Part shown: positions 1-7,083 of the stretch, in pieces
How positions within the stretch are numbered: position 1 is the stretch's first letter
Layout of the letters: every line of letters begins with the position of its first letter
Source: JALOAP01 sp964632355
GTDB taxonomy: Bacteria > Chloroflexota > Dehalococcoidia > Tepidiformales > Tepidiformaceae
DNA: 25,407 nucleotides
Reading direction: 5' to 3'
NCBI GenBank assembly: GCA_964632355.1
Contig: CAZWBW010000036.1
Location: forward strand, 1 to 25,407
Program-made: the position numbers and the translations under genes
The notes under the pieces: model-generated
Seen by the model: the letters and a program-made list of their open reading frames with translations, nothing else
Told to the model about the DNA's origin: nothing
The model's database searches: none

Positions 1-250
1 GATGCCGGTGTGTGTACGTCGCGGTGCGAGATGATGCCCGGGATGGCGTGGATGGCGGGCGCGGATGCCCGTCGCCAACAACGTGGGGTACGGGCGGACG
101 CTCCCTGGCGGTCGCGGTACTGATGCCGGTGTGTGTACGTCGCGGTGCGAGATGATGCCCGGGATGGCGTGGATGGGGGCGCGGATGCCCGTCGCCAACA
201 ACGTCGGGTACGGGCTAACGCGCCTGGCGGTCGCGGTACTGATGCCGGGC
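1..250. repeat. Tandem repeat, two copies of about 120 bp
   Basis: The unit at 1-121 is repeated at 122-240, and a third copy breaks off after about ten bases (241-250). The copies differ by roughly four substitutions and two single-base deletions, so they are about 95 percent identical. The unit lengths (121 and 119) are not multiples of three, so the array does not encode a repeated peptide. The left edge is the window edge, so more copies may lie upstream. From 251 to 366 I see only GC-rich sequence without a convincing gene. Confidence 0.85.
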
Positions 251-366
251 TAGCTCGGGTGGACGGGGGTGCTGGTCCGGGTGGCCGCGGCGCTGGTTCG
301 GTGTGGGCGCGAACAGTGGGCCCGTGCCGGTGGCGGGTTGGGGCGCCGGGCTGTACAAGTAACGCG

Positions 367-582
367 ATGCAGCAGGAGTCGACGGCGTTGGCGCGGCGTT
401 ACGGGACGATCATCACGATTGTCTCGGTTGTCAGCGCGGTGCTGTTCCTGCTGGGCGTGGCGCGCCGAAGCTACTTCGCGCTCGCGGTGCCGGTTGCGGT
501 GATGGTGGTGGGCGGACTGGGAGTAGCAGCGTGGCTCGGCCGGTTGCTGATGACCACGCCAGAGCCGCCGGAAGAGTTCTAG
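367..582 (+). CDS. Small two-helix membrane protein, unknown function
   Basis: This is a 71-residue protein. The open frame extends upstream into the tandem repeats, but that part is Arg/Gly-rich and repeat-derived, so I place the start at the ATG at 367, where ordinary membrane-protein composition begins. There is no clear Shine-Dalgarno sequence. Two hydrophobic segments (about residues 13-32 and 38-62) are separated by a short basic turn (ARRSY), and the tail is acidic and proline-rich (TPEPPEEF). I recognise no family. It converges on the acetyltransferase gene ending at 592, with only nine bases between them. Confidence 0.6.
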   Translation: MQQESTALARRYGTIITIVSVVSAVLFLLGVARRSYFALAVPVAVMVVGGLGVAAWLGRLLMTTPEPPEEF

Positions 583-591
583 GCCGCGGGA

Positions 592-1140
592 TCAGGCCAC
601 GAGCGCAGGTTCGTCGCTGCCCGTGAGATCGATGGTGATGTGGTAGACGCCGTCGCGGATACGCGTGAGCAGCGGATAGCCGGATCGCTGCAGGATCGAG
701 AGCATGACGGTGTTTTCGGGCAGCACCATTGCGGTCAGGCGTTCGAAGCCCCGCTGCCGGAGGTGAGCCACAAGGAGGTCGAGCATCACCTGCCCGATCC
801 CGCGGCCCTGGAGCGCGTCTTCGACCACAAGGGCGACCTCGGCGGAGCCATCGCCGTTGGCCTGGTAGTGGCCGACCGCGCGGATTTCGTCTTCGCCGGG
901 CTGGCAGGCGACCACGGCCCCGCGCTCTACGAAGTCGACGTCGGTGAGCTGGCGCGCGAGGCGAGGGCGGAGCTCCCGCATTGCGGAGAAGAAGCGCAGG
1001 CGATGCGTCCTGGAGGAGAGGCGGCGGTGGAACCGTTGCAACCGCTCAGCATCGGAAGGTTCGATTGGGCGGAACCACACGCGACGGCCATCGCGTAGCT
1101 GTAGCGGGCCGGCGCGGAGCAGGTCCGGTCGTTCGTTCAT
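592..1140 (-). CDS. GNAT-family N-acetyltransferase
   Basis: This 182-residue protein transfers an acetyl group from acetyl-CoA to an unknown acceptor amine. The GNAT fold begins with RPIEPSDAERL (about 24-34) and has the acetyl-CoA pyrophosphate loop QGRGIG (111-116) after strand beta-4. The late motif VLPEN (139-143) is typical of the GNAT module found in Pat-type protein lysine acetyltransferases. It is clearly paralogous to the next gene on the same strand (1268-1849), sharing the RRLS..T.R.RFF, VDFV, LQ.RGI and VLPEN blocks. The 127-bp gap upstream contains a six-base-stem hairpin (1196-1220) but no clear promoter. The acceptor is unknown, and protein lysines are only a guess. Confidence 0.85.
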   Translation of the reverse strand: MNERPDLLRAGPLQLRDGRRVWFRPIEPSDAERLQRFHRRLSSRTHRLRFFSAMRELRPRLARQLTDVDFVERGAVVACQPGEDEIRAVGHYQANGDGSAEVALVVEDALQGRGIGQVMLDLLVAHLRQRGFERLTAMVLPENTVMLSILQRSGYPLLTRIRDGVYHITIDLTGSDEPALVA

Positions 1141-1267
1141 AATCCCATCCTTTCATGTCTGGATGCTGGTTACCTCGGACGAAGGTCGTAATCACGGGTA
1201 GGTCTTCGCCGGAGCTACCCCCAGTGTCGGCGGTGAATGTGAACGAACGTGTACAGCGAGATGACGA

Positions 1268-1849
1268 TTAGCGTTCGCTGGCGGCAGCTGCTTCGTCCGG
1301 CGGGGCGATCTCGAGCATCACCTCCACCGCGGACCCCGCCCGCGAGGTTCGCATCGGTAGACCGGTGGAGCGGAGCAGCCGAAGCACCGCATGGTTTTCG
1401 GGCAGGACTGTGGCAACGAACCGCCGAATACCGTTGTGCCGCGCGAGCCGCAACAGGCGCCGGAAGATGCGCGACGCGATGCCCCGCCGCTGAAGCTGGT
1501 CGAGGGTCACGAAGGCAACTTCGGCGGTATCCGGGCCGACGCGGTCGTACCTGCCCACAGCGACCACCTGGTCGCTACCGGGGAGGGTTGCGACGAACGC
1601 GGCACGATCGACGAAGTCCACGTTCGCGAGGCGCCGGGCGAATTCTGGATTGAGTTCGCGAAGCGGGGCGAAGAACCTGCGGCGAATCGTCTCGGGTGAG
1701 AGCCTGCGGAACCCTTCGATGAGCGCCTGGGCGTCGCTCGGGCGAATGGGGCGAATCTCCACGTCATCGCGCAGGGAGAAGGGCTGGTGACGACCGATTT
1801 CGCTGGCTGCCGAGCCAGGCAAGGGGCACAACTCGGAAAGCGACGTCAT
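1268..1849 (-). CDS. GNAT-family N-acetyltransferase (paralogue)
   Basis: This 193-residue protein starts at the ATG at 1849. The frame is open further upstream to 2101, but that extension would run through the sucD leader and lacks conserved sequence. Motifs are EIRPIRPSDA (31-40), the CoA loop QRRGIA (120-125) and VLPEN (148-152). The second G of the usual Q/RxxGxG/A loop is replaced by A, which the family tolerates. A perfect 15-bp palindrome (1851-1865) lies directly before the ATG and includes the only SD-like bases (GGAAA). The gene is divergent from sucD and in line with the paralogue at 592-1140. The pair probably arose by tandem duplication. Substrate is unknown. Confidence 0.85.
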   Translation of the reverse strand: MTSLSELCPLPGSAASEIGRHQPFSLRDDVEIRPIRPSDAQALIEGFRRLSPETIRRRFFAPLRELNPEFARRLANVDFVDRAAFVATLPGSDQVVAVGRYDRVGPDTAEVAFVTLDQLQRRGIASRIFRRLLRLARHNGIRRFVATVLPENHAVLRLLRSTGLPMRTSRAGSAVEVMLEIAPPDEAAAASER

Positions 1850-1850
1850 A

Positions 1851-1865
1851 TTTCCATTATGGAAA
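1851..1865. promoter_or_regulatory. Perfect 15-bp palindrome before the GNAT start codon
   Basis: The sequence TTTCCAT-T-ATGGAAA is a perfect inverted repeat centred on 1858. It ends one base before the start codon of the acetyltransferase read to the left. It could be an operator or an RNA hairpin hiding the ribosome binding site. The symmetry is directly visible; the role is inference. Confidence 0.45.
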
Positions 1866-1911
1866 GTCGGCACAGAAAGTACCGTAACGTGCGCCACACA
1901 TGCGAGCGGTT

Positions 1912-1940
1912 CGGACAGTAAGCGGGAAGACGGGTATCCT
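1912..1940 (+). promoter_or_regulatory. Candidate sigma-70-like promoter for sucD
   Basis: CGGACA (1912-1917) and TATCCT (1935-1940) are separated by 17 bases, and each matches four of six consensus positions. A transcript from here would have a leader of about 85 bases with a seven-base-pair hairpin (1966-1984, loop TTCGC) before the sucD ATG. The match is weak and only suggestive. Confidence 0.3.
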
Positions 1941-2032
1941 ACTGGCCGGGCATCCGAACGGTCCGCGGCGCTTTCGCAGCGCCGTTCCCATGTGGTCGAA
2001 TCGGAAATTCGAGAAACGGGAATCGAGAACTT

Positions 2033-2920
2033 ATGTCTGTCTTGGTCGACCAGAACACGCGCCTTCTCGTACAGGGCATCGGCACTGAAGGCGCGAATCA
2101 CATGCGCCGCTCAATCGCGTATGGCACCAACGTGGTTGCCGCCATCCACCCGCGCCGCGGAGGCGAACAGCAGGACGGCGTGCCAATCTTCACGACGGTC
2201 GACCAGGCGGTGCGCGAGACGGGCGCGAACGTGAGCATCATCTTCGTGCCTGCGCCCGGCGCTGCCGACGCGATCCTGGAGGCGCACGCGGCGGGCATCC
2301 CGCTCATCGTCTGCATCACCGAGGGCATCCCGGTGCTCGACATGGTGAAGGTGAAGGCTGCGCTGCGCGGCAGCAACACCATCCTCATCGGTCCGAACTG
2401 CCCGGGCGTCATCACCCCGGCGACGAAGACCCGCGTGGGCATCATGCCGGGCGACGTGTTCATGCCGGGCAACGTGGGCGTGGTCAGCCGCTCGGGCACG
2501 CTGGTCTACGAAGTGGTGGCGCAGCTGACCAACCTCGGCATCGGCCAGAGCACCTGCATCGGTGTCGGCGGTGACCCGATCATCGGCACGCGGCAGGTGG
2601 ACGCTATCCGCATGCTGAACGAGGACCCGGATACACACGCGATCGTGATGGTGGGCGAAATCGGCGGTTCGGCGGAACAGGAAGCCGCTGCCTACATCAA
2701 GGAACACGTGAAGAAGCCGGTAGTCGCGTTCATCGCGGGCGCAACGGCACCTCCGGGCCGCCGCATGGGCCACGCTGGCGCCATCATCTCGGGCGAGGAC
2801 GGCAAGGCCGAGAACAAGAAGGCAGCGCTTCGGGCTGCGGGCGCGGTGGTCAGCGATTCGCCGGCCGAGATTGGCGTCACGATGCAGCGGCTGCTGCAGG
2901 AGCGCGGTCTACTCAAGTAG
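2033..2920 (+). CDS. sucD: Succinyl-CoA synthetase (ligase) alpha subunit
   Basis: This 295-residue protein is the CoA-binding, phosphohistidine-bearing subunit of succinyl-CoA synthetase. That TCA-cycle enzyme converts succinyl-CoA and NDP plus phosphate to succinate, CoA and NTP in the cytosol. It starts with the family-typical MSVLVDQNTR. It carries the Rossmann-like CoA-binding domain, GPNCPGVITP (120-129), SRSGTLVYE (152-160), GVGGDPI (177-183), VGEIGGSAE (207-215) and the active-site RMGHAGAI with the phosphorylated histidine at 247. Full length matches the family. The usual partner sucC is not adjacent: upstream is a divergent acetyltransferase and downstream a terminator, so the beta subunit must lie elsewhere. 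The ribosome binding site is weak. Confidence 0.97.
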   Translation: MSVLVDQNTRLLVQGIGTEGANHMRRSIAYGTNVVAAIHPRRGGEQQDGVPIFTTVDQAVRETGANVSIIFVPAPGAADAILEAHAAGIPLIVCITEGIPVLDMVKVKAALRGSNTILIGPNCPGVITPATKTRVGIMPGDVFMPGNVGVVSRSGTLVYEVVAQLTNLGIGQSTCIGVGGDPIIGTRQVDAIRMLNEDPDTHAIVMVGEIGGSAEQEAAAYIKEHVKKPVVAFIAGATAPPGRRMGHAGAIISGEDGKAENKKAALRAAGAVVSDSPAEIGVTMQRLLQERGLLK

Positions 2921-2961
2921 TTTCCTGGCTATTGGCTGTTGGCCAGGGCCTGGCGAAGAGG

Positions 2962-2995
2962 ACGGCTGCCCGGGGATCCCCGGGCAGCCGTTTTT
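2962..2995 (+). terminator. Rho-independent terminator after sucD
   Basis: A perfect inverted repeat (2962-2991) gives a stem of about 13 base pairs, almost all G-C, followed directly by five T residues. It lies about 40 bases after the sucD stop and is the strongest terminator in the window. The minus-strand side has no T-tract. Confidence 0.9.
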
Positions 2996-3043
2996 CCTGT
3001 GCTGCCGGGGCCGTATGGGAAGGCAGGACGGCGCCGGGAACCG

Positions 3044-3080
3044 AAACCGGGCCGCTCCAAGTCGAGCGGCCCGGCGTTTT
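3044..3080. terminator. Bidirectional terminator-like hairpin
   Basis: An 11-base-pair stem (3047-3057 with 3064-3074, loop CAAGTC) is flanked on the plus side by CGTTTT and on the minus side by TTTCGG. It sits just downstream of the minus-strand SDR gene, whose stop is at 3099, and probably ends that transcript. It may also catch read-through from sucD. Confidence 0.7.
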
Positions 3081-3098
3081 CGGAGGCGGATAGCGACG

Positions 3099-4082
3099 TC
3101 AGGAAACGCTGGTAACGAGCGGGTTGCCCTCGCTCCACTCGAGCGGGACTTCCTGGACATCGAGGCGAACCTGGTGCCAGGTCACCTTCACTTCGCCTTC
3201 CTTGCCCCCTTCGACGGGATCGACCTTGACTTCGAACATGCCGCCGTTCGTTTCTTCGGTGGGGCGGGCGAGGAGCTGCATGAAGGACTCGGCGGCCTCG
3301 TGGGTTTCGAGCATGCGGGGCTGCCAGCGGCCGAACACCTTCGGGTTTTCGGCGTACTCATCGGTCATGCCGGTGCGCACGAAGGGATAGAGGACCGAGA
3401 AGGCAGACACGAGGCCGGCGCTCTTCCCGAGGTTGACCTGGAGCACCTTCGGAAGCTGCAGCACGGCCCAGTTCGCGATGGCGTAGCCGGGAACGCTCAC
3501 GCCGGGGTCGATCGCCTGGCGCGAGGAGATGTAGACGAGCTGCAGCGGCTGGTTCGCGTACACGGCTTCGCCCGCCCAGAGGTGGGTAACGGCGAGGAAG
3601 CCATCGATCTTGGTGTCGAGGACCTGGCGCGTCTCTCCGAGGTTGTCGACGAAGTGCTGGCGAACGCGAGCGCGGCGGAGCGCCACGGATTCGCCTTCGA
3701 CCTCGCGAGGCGGCCGGCCAAAGCTGTAGCCCTTCTCGGTGAGGCCGGAGTTGCAGATCACCAGGTTCGGCGGGCCACCCATCTTCTCGATGACGTGGCG
3801 GCGGCTGGCCCAGAGGTCACTCATGTTGGTGACGTCGGCCTGGAGTGGGAAGGCGTTGACGCCCGCCCCGCGGAGCTGCTCGACGAGGTCGAACGCGTCC
3901 TGGTAGCTGCGGTTGTAGTGCACTGCGACGGATTCGGCACCGTTGAGGCCGGCCGCGAGCGCGAACGACTGCCCGAGGCCGTTATCTTTGCCCGCGCCGG
4001 TGATAAGGACGCGCTTGCCCTTCACGCCTCCAGAGATTTCGGGAGCGAAGCGGAATTTTGCCGGGTCGACCGTAAATGCCAT
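3099..4082 (-). CDS. SDR-family protein lacking the catalytic lysine
   Basis: This is a 327-residue Rossmann-fold protein of the short-chain dehydrogenase/reductase superfamily. It has a nucleotide-binding loop TGAGKDNGLGQS (28-39), the acidic ADV (82-84) and NSG (111-113) in place of NAG. The active-site region reads VYISSRQ...PGYAIANWAV: the serine (186/187) and tyrosine (200) are present, but the usual lysine four residues after tyrosine is asparagine (204). The C-terminus is about 60-70 residues longer than a classical SDR. The ATG at 4082 has a good SD (GAGGAG) seven bases upstream. It may be a redox enzyme with altered chemistry, a divergent enoyl-reductase-like SDR, or a non-catalytic NAD(P)-binding protein. 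Confidence 0.8.
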   Translation of the reverse strand: MAFTVDPAKFRFAPEISGGVKGKRVLITGAGKDNGLGQSFALAAGLNGAESVAVHYNRSYQDAFDLVEQLRGAGVNAFPLQADVTNMSDLWASRRHVIEKMGGPPNLVICNSGLTEKGYSFGRPPREVEGESVALRRARVRQHFVDNLGETRQVLDTKIDGFLAVTHLWAGEAVYANQPLQLVYISSRQAIDPGVSVPGYAIANWAVLQLPKVLQVNLGKSAGLVSAFSVLYPFVRTGMTDEYAENPKVFGRWQPRMLETHEAAESFMQLLARPTEETNGGMFEVKVDPVEGGKEGEVKVTWHQVRLDVQEVPLEWSEGNPLVTSVS

Positions 4083-4121
4083 TCGATTACTCCTCGACTA
4101 TGGTGCGGCACATTATGGCTC

Positions 4122-4180
4122 AACGAAGAGACATATGCTTGCACTATACTTCCCCAACCGATCCGTGCGAACTCTTCGTT
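4122..4180. promoter_or_regulatory. Promoter for the SDR gene inside a 9-bp inverted repeat
   Basis: On the minus strand TTCGCA (4171-4166) and TATAGT (4148-4143) are separated by 17 bases and could serve as the SDR promoter. A perfect inverted repeat, AACGAAGAG (4122-4130) and CTCTTCGTT (4172-4180), brackets this promoter. Paired operators around a promoter are one reading; chance in a short divergent spacer is another. Confidence 0.4.
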
Positions 4181-4228
4181 CACGTCTATATCAAGAGGAG
4201 TTTTCGCGGCACTTCGTAAACTCGACGT

Positions 4229-5194
4229 GTGGCCGGGGTGGTGTTTCGCTGGAACCGCACGATCGTAGCGGCGGCACTCGCATGCGCCGTGCTGTGGCTC
4301 GCGGCCTGCACTGCGGATGAACCGGCGAGCGAAGAGCCGGGCACAGCCACTGTCCTGCCCGTGGCGCCGGACTGGACACGGGAAATCGACGGCGAGGCGC
4401 TGGCAACGATCGAGGTCCCGGAACTCACGGAGCTCTCAGGGATGGCGGCGAGCCATTCGCACCCCGGTATCTACTGGGCCCACAACGATTCCGGTGATAC
4501 GCCGCGGGTGTTCGCGTTCGACGTAAACGGCCAGCCGCGCGGGATCTTCCGGCTGGCGGGAGCTCGCTCGGAAGACTGGGAGGGGATGGCGGTCGGGCCG
4601 GGCCCAGAACCGGGCGCGACCTACCTGTACCTCGGCGACATCGGCGACAACTTTGGGCGACGGCCGAACGTGCAGGTCTACCGAATCGAGGAGCCATCAC
4701 CGGGGACGCCGGGGGAGGTCGCGATCCCGGGGGTCGAAGAGATCACGCTGCGGTACCCGGCGGGCGAAGCACACAACGCCGAGGCCCTGATGGTGGACCC
4801 GCTAACCGGCGACCTGTTCATCGTGACCAAGTCGCTGCTGGGCGCTGCGAAGGTGTACCGGGCGGCTGCTCCGTTGGCCGCGGCGGCGATTGACCTTGAG
4901 CTCGTCGGCGAACTCTGGCTTGCGGGTCCCGCCACGGGGGCCGACATCTCGCCCGACGGGAGCATGGTGGTGGTTCGGACGTACACCCACGCCTACCTGT
5001 GGGAGCGACGCGAGGGGACAACCGTCGCCGAGGCGTTGCAGGGCGAACCGGTGCGGTTCGCGCTCGAGTTCGAGCCACAGGGCGAGGCGATCGCGTTTTC
5101 GCTCGAGGGGGAGTCGCTGCTGACGGCAAGCGAAGGCCGGAACGCGATCCTCTACCGATACGCGCTCTGGGAGACCGGTCCCGGTGGCCGGTAG
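4229..5194 (+). CDS. Lipoprotein with predicted beta-propeller fold
   Basis: This 321-residue protein starts at a GTG at 4229; an in-frame TAA at 4217 rules out earlier starts. It has a short basic N-region, a hydrophobic stretch (11-24) and a lipobox LAAC with the lipidated cysteine at 27. The mature part carries repeated blade-like motifs: LSGMAAS, YWAHNDSGDTPRVFAFD, DWEGMAVGP, YLYLGDIGDN, NAEALMVDPLTGDLFIVTK and ADISPDGSMVVVRTY. These resemble secreted propeller proteins annotated as hypothetical in Actinobacteria and Chloroflexota. No catalytic residues are evident. An isolated AGAGGAG at 4194-4200 is too far upstream to serve this start. The gene overlaps the longest possible murT frame but ends 25 bases before the preferred murT start. 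Confidence 0.8.
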   Translation: MAGVVFRWNRTIVAAALACAVLWLAACTADEPASEEPGTATVLPVAPDWTREIDGEALATIEVPELTELSGMAASHSHPGIYWAHNDSGDTPRVFAFDVNGQPRGIFRLAGARSEDWEGMAVGPGPEPGATYLYLGDIGDNFGRRPNVQVYRIEEPSPGTPGEVAIPGVEEITLRYPAGEAHNAEALMVDPLTGDLFIVTKSLLGAAKVYRAAAPLAAAAIDLELVGELWLAGPATGADISPDGSMVVVRTYTHAYLWERREGTTVAEALQGEPVRFALEFEPQGEAIAFSLEGESLLTASEGRNAILYRYALWETGPGGR

Positions 5195-5219
5195 GCGCCG
5201 GCGAACCTACCCTGCGAGC

Positions 5220-6620
5220 GTGAACCCTCGGCTTGCACTCGCTGTAACGGCCGGGAGAACGGCCGGGTTCGTCACCCGCAAACTGGGCCGCGGGGGTGGC
5301 ACAGCGCTCCCGGGCCTCGTCGCCGAACGTGTACACCCCCGGCTGGTGCGCGACCTTGCGCGCCAGCTCGGCGGGGGGCGCGTGATGATCACCGGCACGA
5401 ACGGGAAGACCACCACGTCGCGGATAGTGGCGCAGATGCTGACGGAGGCGGGCCGTCCGTTCGTGCACAACCGCGAAGGTTCGAACCTGATGCGGGGGCT
5501 CGCAAGCACGCTGATCGCAATCGCCTCGCCGGCCGGGCGGATACCTGGCGCGACTCGCATGACAGGCCTGTTCGAGGTCGACGAAGCAACTTCCCCGGCG
5601 GCCGCGCAGGCCATCGCCCCCGACGCCATCGCGTTTACGAACCTGTTCCGGGACCAGCTCGACCGCTACGGGGAGGTGGACACCGTGGCAGGGTTCTGGC
5701 GAGAGGCCCTCGCGCGGACGCCCCGGAGTGCGACGCTGGTGCTCAACGCGGACGATCCTTCGGTGGCCGAACTGGCGCTCGGCTGGCCGGGTCCAGTGCA
5801 CTGGTTCGGTCTCGACGACGCCGCATTCGCGACCGATGTGGTGGGCGCAGTGGATGCGCGGTGGTGCCGGGAATGCGGCGGAAGCTTCGAATACGACCGG
5901 CGCTACTTCGCGCACATCGGCCACTGGCGTTGCGCGAACTGTGGCCGCAGCCGCCCGGCGCCCCAGACGAGCGCGAGCAACGTCCGGCTCGGGCTGGAGG
6001 AGGCGTCGTTCACGGTGACGGGGCTGGGCGAGGTGCGGATGCCCCTGACGGGTGCGTACAACGTCTATAACGCGCTCGCCGCGATCGGCCTGGCACGGGT
6101 GCTCGGCCTGCCGGATGAGGTCATCCGCGACGGGCTGGCGAACGTGCGGGCTGCGTTCGGGCGGCAAGAGGTCGTGGACTTGCAGGGCCGCAAGCTCCGG
6201 CTGCTGCTGACGAAGAACCCGGCGGGTGCGAACCAGGTCCTGCGCCTGCTCGCAGCGGTGGGCGGCGAACAGGGCGTCGGGGGGCTGAACGTGGCGGTGC
6301 TGCTGAACGACCGGTTCGCCGATGGACAGGACGTGAGCTGGATCTGGGATGTCGACTTCGAATTGACGCGTGGCGTGACGGTGGCCTGTTGGGCAGGCGG
6401 CGACAGGGCAGAGGACCTGGCGCAGCGGCTCAAGTACGCGGGCTGGCCCAAGCCCGCAGCCATCGAACGGGAGCCCGGGCGGCTGCTCGATGCGGTGCTC
6501 GAAGGGACGAAGCCCGGCGACCAGGTGTTCGTAATCCCGACGTATACCGCGATGCTCGACCTGCGGGCCGAGTTGCAGCGGCGCGGAGCGGTAAGCCAGT
6601 TCTGGGAACAGGACGCCTAG
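5220..6620 (+). CDS. murT: Lipid II isoglutaminyl synthase (glutamine-hydrolysing) subunit MurT
   Basis: MurT, with GatD, amidates the alpha-carboxyl of D-glutamate in the lipid II stem peptide using glutamine and ATP at the cytoplasmic membrane. This 466-residue protein has the Mur-ligase ATP loop GTNGKTT (59-65), the aspartate region FTNLFRDQLDRYGE (139-152), an inserted four-cysteine zinc ribbon typical of MurT (C216, C219, C238, C241) and a DUF1727 C-terminal domain with KNPAGANQVL (332-341) and DRFADGQDVSWIWD (364-377). The aspartate in DVSW is probably the residue that completes the GatD catalytic triad. I chose the GTG at 5220 because MNPRLALAV matches usual MurT starts; the frame is open to a GTG at 5184. 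No gatD gene follows. Confidence 0.93.
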   Translation: MNPRLALAVTAGRTAGFVTRKLGRGGGTALPGLVAERVHPRLVRDLARQLGGGRVMITGTNGKTTTSRIVAQMLTEAGRPFVHNREGSNLMRGLASTLIAIASPAGRIPGATRMTGLFEVDEATSPAAAQAIAPDAIAFTNLFRDQLDRYGEVDTVAGFWREALARTPRSATLVLNADDPSVAELALGWPGPVHWFGLDDAAFATDVVGAVDARWCRECGGSFEYDRRYFAHIGHWRCANCGRSRPAPQTSASNVRLGLEEASFTVTGLGEVRMPLTGAYNVYNALAAIGLARVLGLPDEVIRDGLANVRAAFGRQEVVDLQGRKLRLLLTKNPAGANQVLRLLAAVGGEQGVGGLNVAVLLNDRFADGQDVSWIWDVDFELTRGVTVACWAGGDRAEDLAQRLKYAGWPKPAAIEREPGRLLDAVLEGTKPGDQVFVIPTYTAMLDLRAELQRRGAVSQFWEQDA

Positions 6621-6622
6621 CG

Positions 6623-6979
6623 CTACCAGGATTCGGTGCCGACGACTTCGCGGGCGCGATGGAGCGCGGCTTCGAGTTCGACGCGGCGGCGCGCAATCTC
6701 CGCGCGGCCACCTTCGAGCGCCCGGTTCATCTCGTCGTACAGCGCGCGGAGGGCGGCTCCGGCTTCGAACAGGGCGGCGAGGCGCGGGTCGGCGTCCGGC
6801 GGCGGTTCGAGCAGGATGGCCAGCCGCATTCGGTGTGCGTGCAGCCGATGGTTGAACGACCGAGCCCAGGCGCTCCAGGCGTGGGGGTCTTCGCGGGCGG
6901 CCTCGCGAGCATCGAGGAGCTCGGCACGCAGGAGCTCCAGCGTGGCCAGCCCCTCGCGGAACCGCTCGTCCAGGTCCAT
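6623..6979 (-). CDS. Small helical protein of unknown function
   Basis: This is a 118-residue, Ala/Arg/Glu/Leu-rich protein with no signal peptide or membrane segment. Heptad-like leucine spacing at both ends (LATLELLRAELLDAREAARE and the last 35 residues) suggests an all-helical, possibly coiled-coil protein. The ATG at 6979 has AGGG about two bases upstream. The frame extends further up but into sequence before the neighbouring plus-strand gene. It converges with murT, with two bases between the stops. I do not recognise a family. Codon use and GC bias look normal, so it is probably a real gene. Confidence 0.65.
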   Translation of the reverse strand: MDLDERFREGLATLELLRAELLDAREAAREDPHAWSAWARSFNHRLHAHRMRLAILLEPPPDADPRLAALFEAGAALRALYDEMNRALEGGRAEIARRRVELEAALHRAREVVGTESW

Positions 6980-7083
6980 GCCCTGAGCATAGCCCCGTGG
7001 CGAAGGCGTCTCCAATGAACGCAGGATACCGGTTGGGCCTGCGGCCTGTAGAATCCGCGCACCACCACCGGAGGATTCCGAGA

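Noticed and set aside
2871..4268. A 465-codon plus-strand open frame
   Set aside because: It overlaps the sucD end, two terminators and the whole SDR gene in antisense, with no recognisable domain.
4818..6167. A 449-codon minus-strand open frame
   Set aside because: It is antisense to the lipoprotein and murT, which have clear motifs; its own composition is Arg/Pro/Ala noise.
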